From Vibrio splendidus (GTDB taxonomy: Bacteria; Pseudomonadota; Gammaproteobacteria; Enterobacterales; Vibrionaceae), in contig NZ_LNRF01000002.1 in the NCBI RefSeq assembly GCF_001557875.1, forward strand, positions 310,001 to 374,000: DNA of 64,000 nucleotides. The letters run 5' to 3'. Each line of letters opens with the position of its first letter. The first letter of the stretch is position 1. The position numbers and the translations under genes were made by a program. Under the pieces are notes generated by a model. It worked only from the letters and a program-made list of their open reading frames with translations. It was not told where the DNA came from and made no database searches. Of the stretch, positions 39,623 through 48,498 are shown one piece after another.

Positions 39623-40989
39623 TGGATAAACCCTCCTTGCGACAACAAACGAATCGTTGCATCAGAAGACGTCACCGCCTTGCCATCCCATTTGACATTG
39701 AGCCAACGCGCTAATGTAGAGGTCTTCTTGATGTAAGGCAGTTGAATGTCTTTCGGTTTCATCGGTTCCACAAGGTTCACGGTCGCAACAATGATCAATT
39801 CAGTGCGCTTTCTTTCTGTGGTTGCTTTTCGGAATGCAGCACCAAGTACTGGAATATCGCCAACAAAAGGGATTTTTTGCATTTTTTCCAAGTCAGCACT
39901 GCTCATCAAGCCACCAAGAACGAAACTGTCGCCATCGGCCAGTTCAACGGTTGTCATGGCACGTCGTGAAGCCAATTGTGGGACTTTGATTCCTGCAGCT
40001 TCGACATAGCCCTCAACTTCGCTCACTTCCGGCGCTAACTGCATGCGGATCTTATCTTGGCTCAGCACTTTGGCAGTAAGGTCGAGTTTGATGCCGAACT
40101 CTTTGAATGAAATGTTCACGTTACTGCTGGTAGAAACGATAACGGGTACTTCACCACCCACAAGGAAACTTGCAGATTCACCAGATAACACGGTTAAGTT
40201 AGGCTCAGCCAAAACTTCTGCAATCTGATCGTTACCTAACGCAGTGATTAATGTACTTAGGTTAGCTGCATCGAACTGGTCGAAAACAAACTCGCCAACA
40301 CTCGAGCCCACTGAGCTCCAATCGACTCCAACGGTTTGACCAAAAGATTCTGTTACTTGAGCCACCGATATTTTGACGTTCACCTGCTGGGTGGTCGCGA
40401 CTTCAATACGTTCGATGATCCCTTCCCATGTCATATTGCGGGCAAAGACCATGCTTTCCGGCTCTTCATAATCAGAGTTGTCGGATTTAAACTCTAGCTT
40501 CTCAGTTTTATCCCACTTCTCGGTCTTTTCTCGTCCTAGCAGAGTAGCAACTAAACGATAGATGTCGTCACGAGTTGCTTCCGAATCCACAAGGCCACTA
40601 ACCGCGACTTGCTCTCCCACTGATTGAACCTTGACCTTGGCATCAGGGAAATGAAATCTGAGTTGACGCCTAATATCCGTCAGATTCAAATCAACAATGA
40701 TGCGATCGGATAGCAATACCTCGTCGTCAATTCCGTAGACGATCAGGCGTGACTGCCCAATACCATTGGCGAACACGACTAGGGTGTTGTCATTGATTAC
40801 CTTGTAGTCAACGATATCAGGGTTATTAATGAACACTTGGCCAATCGAGCTGTTGAATTTGATGTGCTGACCATCGTTGAGCGTAATGGAGCGATCGGCA
40901 GCAAAACTGTTTGTTATAAAAAGTAAGCCAATCAGCGGTGCTAAGATGGAAACACGCAGTGCTTGCTTGATTCGATGATGGATCATCAT
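39619..40989 (-). CDS. rcpA: RcpA/CpaC secretin
   Basis: 456 residues with a signal peptide (ILAPLIGLLFITNSFAA). The N-terminal pilus-and-BON part includes ITLNDGQHIKF, FINNPDIVDYKVI and a BON-like VSGLVDSEATRDDIYRLV. The secretin core follows: EVLAEPNLTVLSGESASFL and GGEVPV, FGIKLDLTAKVL, and SFVLGGLMSS. It forms the outer-membrane channel for the Flp pilus. Start TAATG overlaps rcpC. Confidence 0.93.
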   Translation of the reverse strand: MMIHHRIKQALRVSILAPLIGLLFITNSFAADRSITLNDGQHIKFNSSIGQVFINNPDIVDYKVINDNTLVVFANGIGQSRLIVYGIDDEVLLSDRIIVDLNLTDIRRQLRFHFPDAKVKVQSVGEQVAVSGLVDSEATRDDIYRLVATLLGREKTEKWDKTEKLEFKSDNSDYEEPESMVFARNMTWEGIIERIEVATTQQVNVKISVAQVTESFGQTVGVDWSSVGSSVGEFVFDQFDAANLSTLITALGNDQIAEVLAEPNLTVLSGESASFLVGGEVPVIVSTSSNVNISFKEFGIKLDLTAKVLSQDKIRMQLAPEVSEVEGYVEAAGIKVPQLASRRAMTTVELADGDSFVLGGLMSSADLEKMQKIPFVGDIPVLGAAFRKATTERKRTELIIVATVNLVEPMKPKDIQLPYIKKTSTLARWLNVKWDGKAVTSSDATIRLLSQGGFIQ

Positions 40990-41813
40990 TACAACGCCTC
41001 TCTAGAGTTATTCTCATTGCCACGTAGCTCAGCAATACCGGTATAGTTATCGATAATGTTGCGTACCTCCACGACCTCAGGTTGCGTATAGGTTTGGCTT
41101 CGATAAATTTCGATGTGCATTGTGCGTTGTGCTAGCGCGAGTTTTGGTAATTCATCAGGCTTAACTTCGATGACCACCGTAGTCAAACCGTCCTCTTTGC
41201 TCGGCGCTCGAGCGGTAATTGAACTGTCACCAGTTTCGTCATTTCCGATGTTGAGAACTTTGACATTTTTAAGAAACATCGAGGCCTTCACCCCTCGAAA
41301 GCGCTTTGGCTTATCGATATTTCCAGCCAAATTGGCATTAGGAGAACTCACTGTGAGGATATCGATATACGAACCCGGTCGGATGTAATCGTTGATTAGG
41401 TTTTTGTCACTGACTTTAAGTGGGTATAGCGTCATGCCTTCCGTTATCAAAAGATCGACATATCCTGGCTGTCCTGGTGTCACTTGATATTCAGGCATTA
41501 CCACCTCACTGGCGTTAAGGTTTCGATTTAACAAAGTGGAAGGTGCAAAGCTGATTTGAGCGTCTTCTCTAACACCCAGTGTTAATGCTTCACTCAAAGG
41601 AATCTGTTTCTTGACGACCCCTTGTGCATCGATCGCACGCCCTTTTTCGTAGGTTTTGGTGGTCATCCACACCGCAACATGTTCTTCATTTTTTTCAACG
41701 ACCACTTCAGCCGCCACTTTCGGTTGGGGCTCACTCTTGAACAGGTCGATAACGCCTAGCGCACCCACGATTAAGGCAGCAATGGCCACAAGTAATACCA
41801 GTCGGGATCTCAT
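40989..41813 (-). CDS. rcpC: RcpC/CpaB pilus assembly protein
   Basis: 274 residues. N-terminal TM anchor (LVLLVAIAALIVGALGVIDL), then a SAF-type domain (TKTYEKGRAIDAQGVVKKQ), and the CpaB region ITEGMTLYPLKVSDKNLI and RPGSYIDILTV. A periplasmic partner of the secretin. No strong Shine-Dalgarno; 22 bases after tadV. Confidence 0.9.
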   Translation of the reverse strand: MRSRLVLLVAIAALIVGALGVIDLFKSEPQPKVAAEVVVEKNEEHVAVWMTTKTYEKGRAIDAQGVVKKQIPLSEALTLGVREDAQISFAPSTLLNRNLNASEVVMPEYQVTPGQPGYVDLLITEGMTLYPLKVSDKNLINDYIRPGSYIDILTVSSPNANLAGNIDKPKRFRGVKASMFLKNVKVLNIGNDETGDSSITARAPSKEDGLTTVVIEVKPDELPKLALAQRTMHIEIYRSQTYTQPEVVEVRNIIDNYTGIAELRGNENNSREAL

Positions 41814-41835
41814 AATGTGCTCATTTTTTGGAGGT

Positions 41836-42288
41836 TCATATATGTGGCGTAGATTGAGTTAAAATTACTAAGTAAAATCCAATGCTAATTGCTATTCCAT
41901 ATGGAATACCCTCTTGGTTATGGGCATTCCCTCTTATTAATTTTTTACTTATTAGATAAGTAAGTGCTAAAATACCACCAGCAAAAGCCGTCAGAATATA
42001 CGCCAATAACAAGTCATTAACAGGGATGACAAGTGACAAAATAACGGCGTATTTAATATCACCCGCTCCAATCCAAATCAGCTTATAAAGAATAAGCCCT
42101 CCACCTAACATCAGTAAAAAACTCATAATTTGGATATCTAATGGGGATATGAAACACTGCAAGAAGAGTAGTACGAGCAAGGCGTAATTTTGTATCTTAC
42201 GATAGAGAAAATCAGTAGCCGACACATATATACTCAATATTGCCAAAGTCACTAAATACAATTCATGACTAAAAATTGGAAATACCAC
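41836..42288 (-). CDS. tadV: TadV/CpaA prepilin peptidase
   Basis: 150 residues, A24 family aspartic peptidase with about five TM helices. Both catalytic aspartates are visible: SATDFLYRKIQN and IGAGDIKYAV (GxGD). The start is probably GTG at 42288 after TTAGG; an alternative cannot be excluded. It processes Flp, TadE and TadF. Short version without the N-methylase domain, as usual in tad loci. Confidence 0.92.
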   Translation of the reverse strand: MVFPIFSHELYLVTLAILSIYVSATDFLYRKIQNYALLVLLFLQCFISPLDIQIMSFLLMLGGGLILYKLIWIGAGDIKYAVILSLVIPVNDLLLAYILTAFAGGILALTYLISKKLIRGNAHNQEGIPYGIAISIGFYLVILTQSTPHI

Positions 42289-42409
42289 CTAAGTTTGGTT
42301 AAAACAAAACTTATTTTACATCGTAAATTAACCAAGCCAGACCAATGTAAACACAGGTCTGGCATGAATATCTCTCGATATCTTCTACACTAGCCAATAA
42401 GGCTTGATG

Positions 42410-42616
42410 CTAGCTGCTAGCAGTATCAATAGCCGTAGCTACATCTTCAAAAGCACCTTCTAGCTTGCCTATGAAGCCATCAGCACCTACCGCTGTAGTC
42501 ACTAACACAGCCATTGCAACAGCAATAAGACCATATTCAATCGCAGTTACGCCGCGCTCATCGTTCTTGAATTGTGATATAAACATGCTTGTTTTCACGT
42601 ATAGCTTAGTAATCAT
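42410..42616 (-). CDS. flp: Flp pilin
   Basis: 68 residues. Leader of 22 residues ending KNDERG, cleavage before VTAIEYGLIAVAMAVLVTTA, with Glu at +5 and Tyr at +6 as in Flp pilins. The mature pilin is 46 residues. AGGA precedes the start. It heads the tad operon; a ~120-base gap to tadV may allow higher pilin mRNA levels. Confidence 0.95.
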   Translation of the reverse strand: MITKLYVKTSMFISQFKNDERGVTAIEYGLIAVAMAVLVTTAVGADGFIGKLEGAFEDVATAIDTASS

Positions 42617-43043
42617 TATTTGTTCCTATAAGGGCTATTGAAAATTCGTCGCCATTATAATTATCCCACCCACTCAGGGGAAAATACCCCCTATCGACTT
42701 TATCAATAGATAGAGCAAAAATTGATCAAAACAAAAAGATTAAAATTAAACAAAAATACAACAAACCCTTACTCAACAAAGAGTTACAATAAAAAACACT
42801 GTCCATTAACTATATTAATTTAAATTTATAAACTTTAAAAAGTAAGATATAGCTCAATCTTTTTACTTATATAAATCTTATATAAATCTTATATAACCTT
42901 TAGCTATAATCCCCTTTGAAATTTACCAAACTTTATTACTCATTATAAAACCTGTTGAAATACAATTATCATCACGCTATTGTTCTTCGAATCAACAAAC
43001 AATAATAAATATAACTTCTTTGTGTCAAAAGGTTAGTCGAATC
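42617..43043. other. Divergent promoter region flp / LysR
   Basis: About 430 very AT-rich bases between the pilin gene and the divergent LysR gene. It contains the phased 11-bp repeat at 42866 and must hold both promoters. No open frame with coding character is seen. Confidence 0.7.
42866..42896. repeat. 11-bp tandem repeat CTTATATAAAT, 2.8 copies
   Basis: Copies start at 42866, 42877 and 42888 (last one partial). The 11-bp period is close to one helical turn, so TATATAA blocks face the same side of the DNA. Candidate regulator site or bent DNA in the flp/LysR divergent region. Confidence 0.85.
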
Positions 43044-43937
43044 ATGAAACTACATTTCGAAAATATTGTTTCGTTCATAGCAGTAGTTGAAGAAGGTTCA
43101 TTTAGCTCTGCTGCACGCAAGCTTGGAAAATCACAGTCAACAGTTAGCACTGCTGTCCAAAATCTTGAGTCAGACTTAGGTTTCAATGTATTTAATAGAG
43201 AGCACTCTAAAGTCTGGTTAACAGAGAAAGGGGAACGCCTATTCCAATTATCTTTACCCGTGGTGTCAAAATATCGGGAATTAATAACCGTTGCCCAACA
43301 GATGAATATATCTGACCAGATAGTTTACCGAGTGGGTATCGATCCATTAGTGTTCAATAAAAACGTAAAGAAGACACTACTAGCATTCTCAGAAGCATTC
43401 CCGAATGTTGACCTACTTGTCGTGACGAAACCCAGCTTCGTGTTAGGTAACTATATAAACGAAGGGAAGATAGACCTAGCGCTAGGTAACCCGTATCACA
43501 AGACAAATTACGACTTCAACATCGAGGAACTATTCCACGTTAACTGTTGGTGGGTGGCTCATGAAGACTTAGTAACCTTAAAGTCCCAAGCACCATCACA
43601 GCGAGTTCTATTAATGGATGGTTGTGAAGAGCTACTTAACTTGTCAAACATCGCAGCATATAACCTATGGCGACTGGATGATTTAGGAACCATCATCGAT
43701 TTATGTAAAGCTCAAAAAGGCATCGCCTTTCTGCCAGGGTTTCTCATCGAAGGTAACATCAAAGAACATAAGCTTAAGGTTATTACAGATCACCCTGACT
43801 TTTTTGGTAAACGAGTTATTGCATCCCTCTTCTGGCAAATACATTCTGATTTTAGCTTGTTTAATCAGTGGATCAAAAAGGAGCTACAAACCAGCACTCA
43901 ATATAAACAAACATTTGTTGCTGATTTAGCTCAATAA
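43044..43937 (+). CDS. LysR-family transcriptional regulator, divergent to tad operon
   Basis: 297 residues from the ATG at 43044. N-terminal winged helix (NIVSFIAVVEEGSFSSAARK, then SQSTVSTAVQNLESDLGF) and a LysR effector domain. LysR regulators often act on the divergent neighbour, so control of the tad operon is likely but unproven. The frame to 43020 adds eight residues without support. Confidence 0.85.
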   Translation: MKLHFENIVSFIAVVEEGSFSSAARKLGKSQSTVSTAVQNLESDLGFNVFNREHSKVWLTEKGERLFQLSLPVVSKYRELITVAQQMNISDQIVYRVGIDPLVFNKNVKKTLLAFSEAFPNVDLLVVTKPSFVLGNYINEGKIDLALGNPYHKTNYDFNIEELFHVNCWWVAHEDLVTLKSQAPSQRVLLMDGCEELLNLSNIAAYNLWRLDDLGTIIDLCKAQKGIAFLPGFLIEGNIKEHKLKVITDHPDFFGKRVIASLFWQIHSDFSLFNQWIKKELQTSTQYKQTFVADLAQ

Positions 43938-44425
43938 CGTTCTATTAAAATCTGGCAATCACGCTCTATTACACTCACCAATATCGGGCGTGATACATAA
44001 TAAATCAACACATCTTGATATATCTCTGAAACGAACCATAGATAATAGATATAACTAACATCGTTATATTTTGTTTATTCTATAGCTCACCAATTAAAAC
44101 TCAACGGTACCTATAACCTTTTATTGTTTCGATTTAATTGATAAAAATAACTTAAGAGTATTTATCGCCTTACTCGTCATTTACTGCGCGCTGGTTTATC
44201 CCCGTCTAGTCGATCTGGGGCGACTTAGCTTTCGCTTAACCTCATACAAACGATGTAGATGACTAGAAGAAAGGCTGATGATGGTAACTACACTCATCCC
44301 AGATTGCAGAGACACGCGAAGCCTCATTAAGTCTACAACGCCGACTGGCAAGACATACAGAGGCTCATCATAACTGGAAGGTTGTATCGGAATTACAGAC
44401 ACAAAAAAGCCCACATGACTTTCAT
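43938..44425. other. Left boundary of accessory island, degraded sequence
   Basis: About 490 bases with no intact gene. A short frame around 44166-44270 (FIALLVIYCALVYPRLVDLG) and the stretch in frame with the next ORF back to a stop at 44285 may be decayed parts of the recombinase. No attachment site could be defined. Confidence 0.45.
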
Positions 44426-45994
44426 TTGAACAACCACGGCTACCTTCAAGTACATATCAGACTCAATAAGTATCGATCCTTAAAAACTGGAAACAGTGCT
44501 CGCAACTTACCACTAGATTGCTTGATGCCTATTCACTGGCAAAAGAAGCTCATATCATTTATCGACAAATCTAAACTTAGCTCTCAAAAGACAAATGCTT
44601 TAATTTTTCAGGATCCTAAAAGACTAAAAAACGCATTTACATTACTTACTGTCGTCTTAAAAGAGATCACCCAAGACGATAAACTTAGGTTTCATCACTT
44701 ACGGCACAGCTTTGCAAATTGGAATTGGTTATTAATCAATTTCAATCGCTACCCTACTAATAACCTCCCTCTGCCGTTGCAGCACAATTTCTTCTCGGCA
44801 GATAGGCAAAACCAGCTATTTCATCGCTTGGGTGTGTGCACTAATACAAGGAAAAAGGCATTTGTACTATCACGTTTACTTGGACATGGCACCATTGAAA
44901 CGACATTCAGGTCTTATATACACCTAGCCGCCCTTCATATTTACTTATTAAATAGGAGTCGAAATGAGTCTCCCCTTCACTTATTGCAGTATAGTATTGA
45001 TTACACAGTAAAACTCGATAACAAGAGTATGAGGCCAATCCGAAATGACAAACCGCTGGCTCTTTATCATGACGCACTACCAATGACTATGGTTGGAAAA
45101 TCCAAACCCGACCTTGAACGATCTCTTGAGCTACTTATTAACAAAGAAGAGAGAAAACCTTCGTCGAACAGTGTTCCCATTGCTGACGTTTTTAAATGCA
45201 CTTCCCTATTAAGTTATGGTTACTCTATAAAACAAGCCGCAGAATTAACAAAGATATCTGCACAGCTCATAACTCGGATTGCACTTAGGCTGGAATCACA
45301 TCGCGAGATTTACACGAGAAGATCCAAAAACACCCTTCCTGAGTTTTGCGGCATAAACAGGCTAAATCAATATCAAATAGATCAACTCAACTTTTTTATG
45401 CAGCAATTTGATAAATCGTTGCAATCAGAGGCGCTACGTAATGTCAAGATCAACCTATCCCAAGTCACCAAAGCGCTTCACCATTGTGTAGGGGCTAAAG
45501 GACACTTAGTTCGAACGCATGATATAAAGACCGTCGCATTCTTACTCAAAACCATGAAAGTGATTGGCATTAAGGATGAGCACGTAAGAATTAAATGGCA
45601 TTTTTCTCATAAACTAGCGTCCGATGAAATAACGATTGATAAAGTCATTTCTCATTACCGATATTGGGAACAGTTAGTGCAAAGCCGAGTTGGCTTTAAT
45701 GCCACAACTATTGAAGCAGTTATCCCACATAGATATGATCGGTTATCTCAAAAAATGACAGCAATTGGTGTCGATATACACCGTTCGGATGAAGCTAAGT
45801 TTCTTGGCTATCATGAAAAAGGAAACATTAGCATCCACCTGCTTCAGACCAAAAAAGAGAACCGTGATTCACTCACAAAAGAATTTAGGAAACTGGTGCC
45901 GATGAGCCCACAGCGAAGCAGGTCATACATTACGTTTCTTCAATTACTGGATGTTTATTTGGATGTGATCCCGTTACCTTTAAACATCGACTAG
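44426..45994 (+). pseudogene. Truncated tyrosine recombinase (integrase remnant)
   Basis: 522 residues from a TTG. The middle of a tyrosine recombinase core is present: YRSLKTGNSARNLPLD (beta-strand loop Lys), HHLRHSF (HxxR), LSRLLGHGTIETTFRSY (His ... Tyr). The first catalytic Arg and the whole N-terminal DNA-binding domain are missing; in-frame sequence upstream ends at a stop at 44285 and shows no family likeness. A ~350-residue C-terminal extension contains a helix-turn-helix-like stretch (YGYSIKQAAELTKISAQLI). It resembles large recombinases on genomic islands. Probably inactive. Confidence 0.75.
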
Positions 45995-46000
45995 CTGCAA

Positions 46001-46177
46001 TCATCGCTGCTTTACACACTCTTTCATCCACTCTTCTACATCACTGTCGATCCAAGCAACGGCCCTCTCCCCTATAGGTACGGGCTTAGGAAATGAGCCC
46101 TCACTCATCTTTCGATAAATAGAAGACCTACTTAAAGCGGTCTTTGTCATGACTTCTTTTATTTTCAGAAATCTCAT
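46001..46177 (-). CDS. AlpA-family excisionase-like regulator
   Basis: 58 residues, MRFLKIKEVMTKTALSRSSI... with the AlpA/MerR-like helix-turn-helix: L-K-x-K-E-V, T-x-L-S-R-S-S-I-Y-R, GSFPKPVPIGERAVAW and DVEEWM. Such proteins regulate integrase genes and assist excision of prophage-like islands. Convergent with the recombinase remnant, stop codons 6 bases apart. Intact frame, so it may outlive the recombinase. Confidence 0.88.
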   Translation of the reverse strand: MRFLKIKEVMTKTALSRSSIYRKMSEGSFPKPVPIGERAVAWIDSDVEEWMKECVKQR

Positions 46178-46306
46178 TGGTATACCTTACTTATACTGAC
46201 TCACAAAGAAGATACACCATGCCATCAAAAATCCTATGATCACACCTGCGTTAACGCACTAATGTTAAATGGGTCCAAGGTTTTCAGACCAAACATTTGT
46301 TGAGCG

Positions 46307-47437
46307 TCAGACAACCAGCCCATCCACCTCAATAGTAATACCACTATTGACACTATAACTCGCACCGGCTTTGGCACCATCAGAGTGCACTTTGATTTTT
46401 TCCACGATATCTGGAACTAAACGCCCTTCTAACGTTTTATGGAATGCACTTAATGACTGACGTACGAAGTCTTTCGTCAATTTAGGTGTCAATTCAAAAT
46501 CATTCTGACGCCACTGCCCCTCGTCTTCTAAACCCATGCTTTTGTACAAACGCACGTCGGCTTTCATTGAGTCTAATACTTCTAAATATTCACGCGTTTG
46601 GTCAACGTCTTCTTCAAATATTCGCCCCAACGTTTCCGTTCTCATGGCTTTTTTGACGAAGAATAAGTAAATCGCTAGCGCTTTAGCTGTAAGTTTTACA
46701 GGTACACCAGCCACATCTAATGTCTTATCCTTAGTCGAAATTTTTACTTTAATTTCCGAGCTATGTGCACTATTCAAAGCTGATACAGTTTTTGAAAACG
46801 AATGGCTTTGCATTTGGTTGTAAATTGACTCATCAACTTGACGACGCATTCTTACAAACGGGATTTCAGCCAGGGTGACATTAGCGTCCTTGGTGTTTAC
46901 GACCTTTTTTTTATCTCTCCCGACGATGTACTTGTCGTAAGGAGTTGGGTAATAAAATTCACTCACAAACTCAAAATCATCGTCTACGAACACATGACTC
47001 AGCACATCTTGCTCACGGCCATACAAAGACATTGCGTAGCCCATGTAAAAAGCCATTGTCTTTCGTCCGCCAGCAATTGAAGCATGAATCGCAACATCGT
47101 CATTGCGAGTCAACTCCTCTACTTTCTGTGTAATAAAGTCAGCCATGACGACTTGGTCTGCTTCGGCCTTTGCATCATCTAACACATTGCCCTCTTCATC
47201 AGAGATCAACCAAATATTCTCAGAACTAAACTCAATGTCTGGAAGTTGATAATCTTCTATTAACTTGTTCCAATAACCATCTTGAAACAACCCTTCTTCT
47301 AACGTTAGCTTAGAGTTAGCGGTAGTAATCACAAATACTTCATCAGGCATTGTTTTACCTTGATGATTCAATGCAAACAGCGTTTCAGTTAGGACTTGAG
47401 GGCTTGCGCCTGTCACGGCTACCAAAATATTTTTCAA
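46307..47437 (-). CDS. CRISPR-associated NE0113-family CARF protein, orphan
   Basis: 376 residues. The N-terminal ~200 match the NE0113 family (TIGR02584/PF09623): KNILVAVTGASPQVLTETLF (nucleotide-binding loop at strand 1), VFVITTANSK, DVAIHASIAGGRKTMAFYMG and DVLSHVFVDDDFEF then YYPTP. The family belongs to the CARF group that binds cyclic oligoadenylates. The C-terminal ~170 include a possible winged helix (VKLTAKALAIYLFFVKKAM) and no recognisable HEPN RxxxxH nuclease. No cas genes or CRISPR array lie in the window. It is last in a seven-gene operon with EcsC and DUF726 proteins; function inferred as signal sensing or signal destruction. Confidence 0.85.
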   Translation of the reverse strand: MKNILVAVTGASPQVLTETLFALNHQGKTMPDEVFVITTANSKLTLEEGLFQDGYWNKLIEDYQLPDIEFSSENIWLISDEEGNVLDDAKAEADQVVMADFITQKVEELTRNDDVAIHASIAGGRKTMAFYMGYAMSLYGREQDVLSHVFVDDDFEFVSEFYYPTPYDKYIVGRDKKKVVNTKDANVTLAEIPFVRMRRQVDESIYNQMQSHSFSKTVSALNSAHSSEIKVKISTKDKTLDVAGVPVKLTAKALAIYLFFVKKAMRTETLGRIFEEDVDQTREYLEVLDSMKADVRLYKSMGLEDEGQWRQNDFELTPKLTKDFVRQSLSAFHKTLEGRLVPDIVEKIKVHSDGAKAGASYSVNSGITIEVDGLVV

Positions 47438-47500
47438 AATAGGCTCACTAAGTTATTTGGTCTTGTATGAAAAAGAAGGACTTAATAGTTATGCTATCGT

Positions 47501-47644
47501 CTAGATACCATAAAATTCGTCATCATCTGTTTGGTCTGTCTCCTGATTGATAATCTTTCCACAGCCTAAACAATCTGGGGTTAAGTCAGTTGGCATCATA
47601 ATTATCAAACCACAGTGTGGGCATAGATCACCTTGTGTTAGCAT
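47501..47644 (-). CDS. 47-residue zinc-ribbon protein
   Basis: MLTQGDLCPHCGLIIMMPTD then LTPDCLGCGKII: two CxxC pairs 15 residues apart form a zinc ribbon, followed by an acidic tail (QTDDDEFYGI). The ATG overlaps the stop of the preceding gene (ATGCTAA), which indicates translational coupling. No family recognised. It may bridge a nucleic acid or partner protein in the CARF operon. Confidence 0.78.
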   Translation of the reverse strand: MLTQGDLCPHCGLIIMMPTDLTPDCLGCGKIINQETDQTDDDEFYGI

Positions 47645-47967
47645 TCACTTAGCTCCCCAAACGCTACAATATAGCTACCGCCCCAGCCAGTATTGTGCTC
47701 TATACAAACACCATTGCGAACTTTCAGCATGCTACAAAGCAGCTCTACCGTAAGTTCAACATCAGAAATATCAAAACCAACAGCTTGAGATAATTCATTG
47801 TTGATATAAACAAACTCACCAGCTTCTAAACAAAAACCGAATAGAAACGTCGGATCTTCCTCAAGCTTATCCCAACTCTGCACGCCCTCTCCTGCAATTT
47901 GAACTCCAGAAAACGGGGCGAACAGCGGTGTCTCATCACCTTGAATTTTTACCAATTGTATCGTCAT
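47638..47967 (-). CDS. Unknown 109-residue protein of the CARF operon
   Basis: No family recognised. Soluble, acidic, begins MTIQLVKIQGDETPLFAPFS and contains VCIEHNTGWGGSYIVAFGE near the C-terminus. No TM helix or catalytic signature is evident. Its stop overlaps the zinc-ribbon start, so the two are expressed together. A 94-base gap separates it from the gene upstream. Confidence 0.7.
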   Translation of the reverse strand: MTIQLVKIQGDETPLFAPFSGVQIAGEGVQSWDKLEEDPTFLFGFCLEAGEFVYINNELSQAVGFDISDVELTVELLCSMLKVRNGVCIEHNTGWGGSYIVAFGELSEC

Positions 47968-48061
47968 ATGCGCTAAACCCTTGTTTGTTCGAACGCTATG
48001 ATAAAAGTTAGATAATTCAGATTGGTATTCTTAAGCTTATGAACTCGCCCATACACTGTAA

Positions 48062-48490
48062 TTAATGTACTTCAAAACCCTCTGCCGCTGGCTCACCTTG
48101 ATACAAGCTCTCAGATATCATTTTATCGAACTCATCGGCATCAACATCGAACAAGCTCCAAAATGTGTTGAACGACTCTCTAGAATAAGGAAATAGATAC
48201 AGAGCACTCATTGTGGCGAGGTCACCGTCGTCCGTATGAGACAAGATTGACTTACAGACAGATAACTCTGAATTCAATAAGTTAATTTTTGTGTCATTTA
48301 AATCTGATTCATTAACACCTAACGAATAGTACATAGAGACTCGAGCTGTATAGTTAGTCGATGACACACTAATCCGGCGCTCCGTCATTGGGTTATCGAG
48401 TACCAGACCACCGTCATCACTTAATTCAGAGTTCAGAATGAAATGATTAAACTCTAAATGTTCAACTATAGATTGTACTTGTGGAATCAT
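48062..48490 (-). CDS. Unknown 142-residue acidic protein (YbjN-like look)
   Basis: Start ATG 48490 is preceded by GAGG; an in-frame TTG at 48502 is rejected. Pattern IVEHLEFNHFILNSELSDDG...TARVSMYYSLGV resembles YbjN/type III chaperone-like folds by eye only (weak). Strongly acidic, no membrane segment. It begins 8 bases after the DUF726 gene. Function unknown. Confidence 0.68.
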   Translation of the reverse strand: MIPQVQSIVEHLEFNHFILNSELSDDGGLVLDNPMTERRISVSSTNYTARVSMYYSLGVNESDLNDTKINLLNSELSVCKSILSHTDDGDLATMSALYLFPYSRESFNTFWSLFDVDADEFDKMISESLYQGEPAAEGFEVH

Positions 48491-48498
48491 TTCGTGCC

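Noticed and set aside
44196..44414. 72-codon minus-strand frame upstream of the recombinase remnant
   Set aside because: No family likeness; it lies in decayed recombinase sequence and has no convincing ribosome site.
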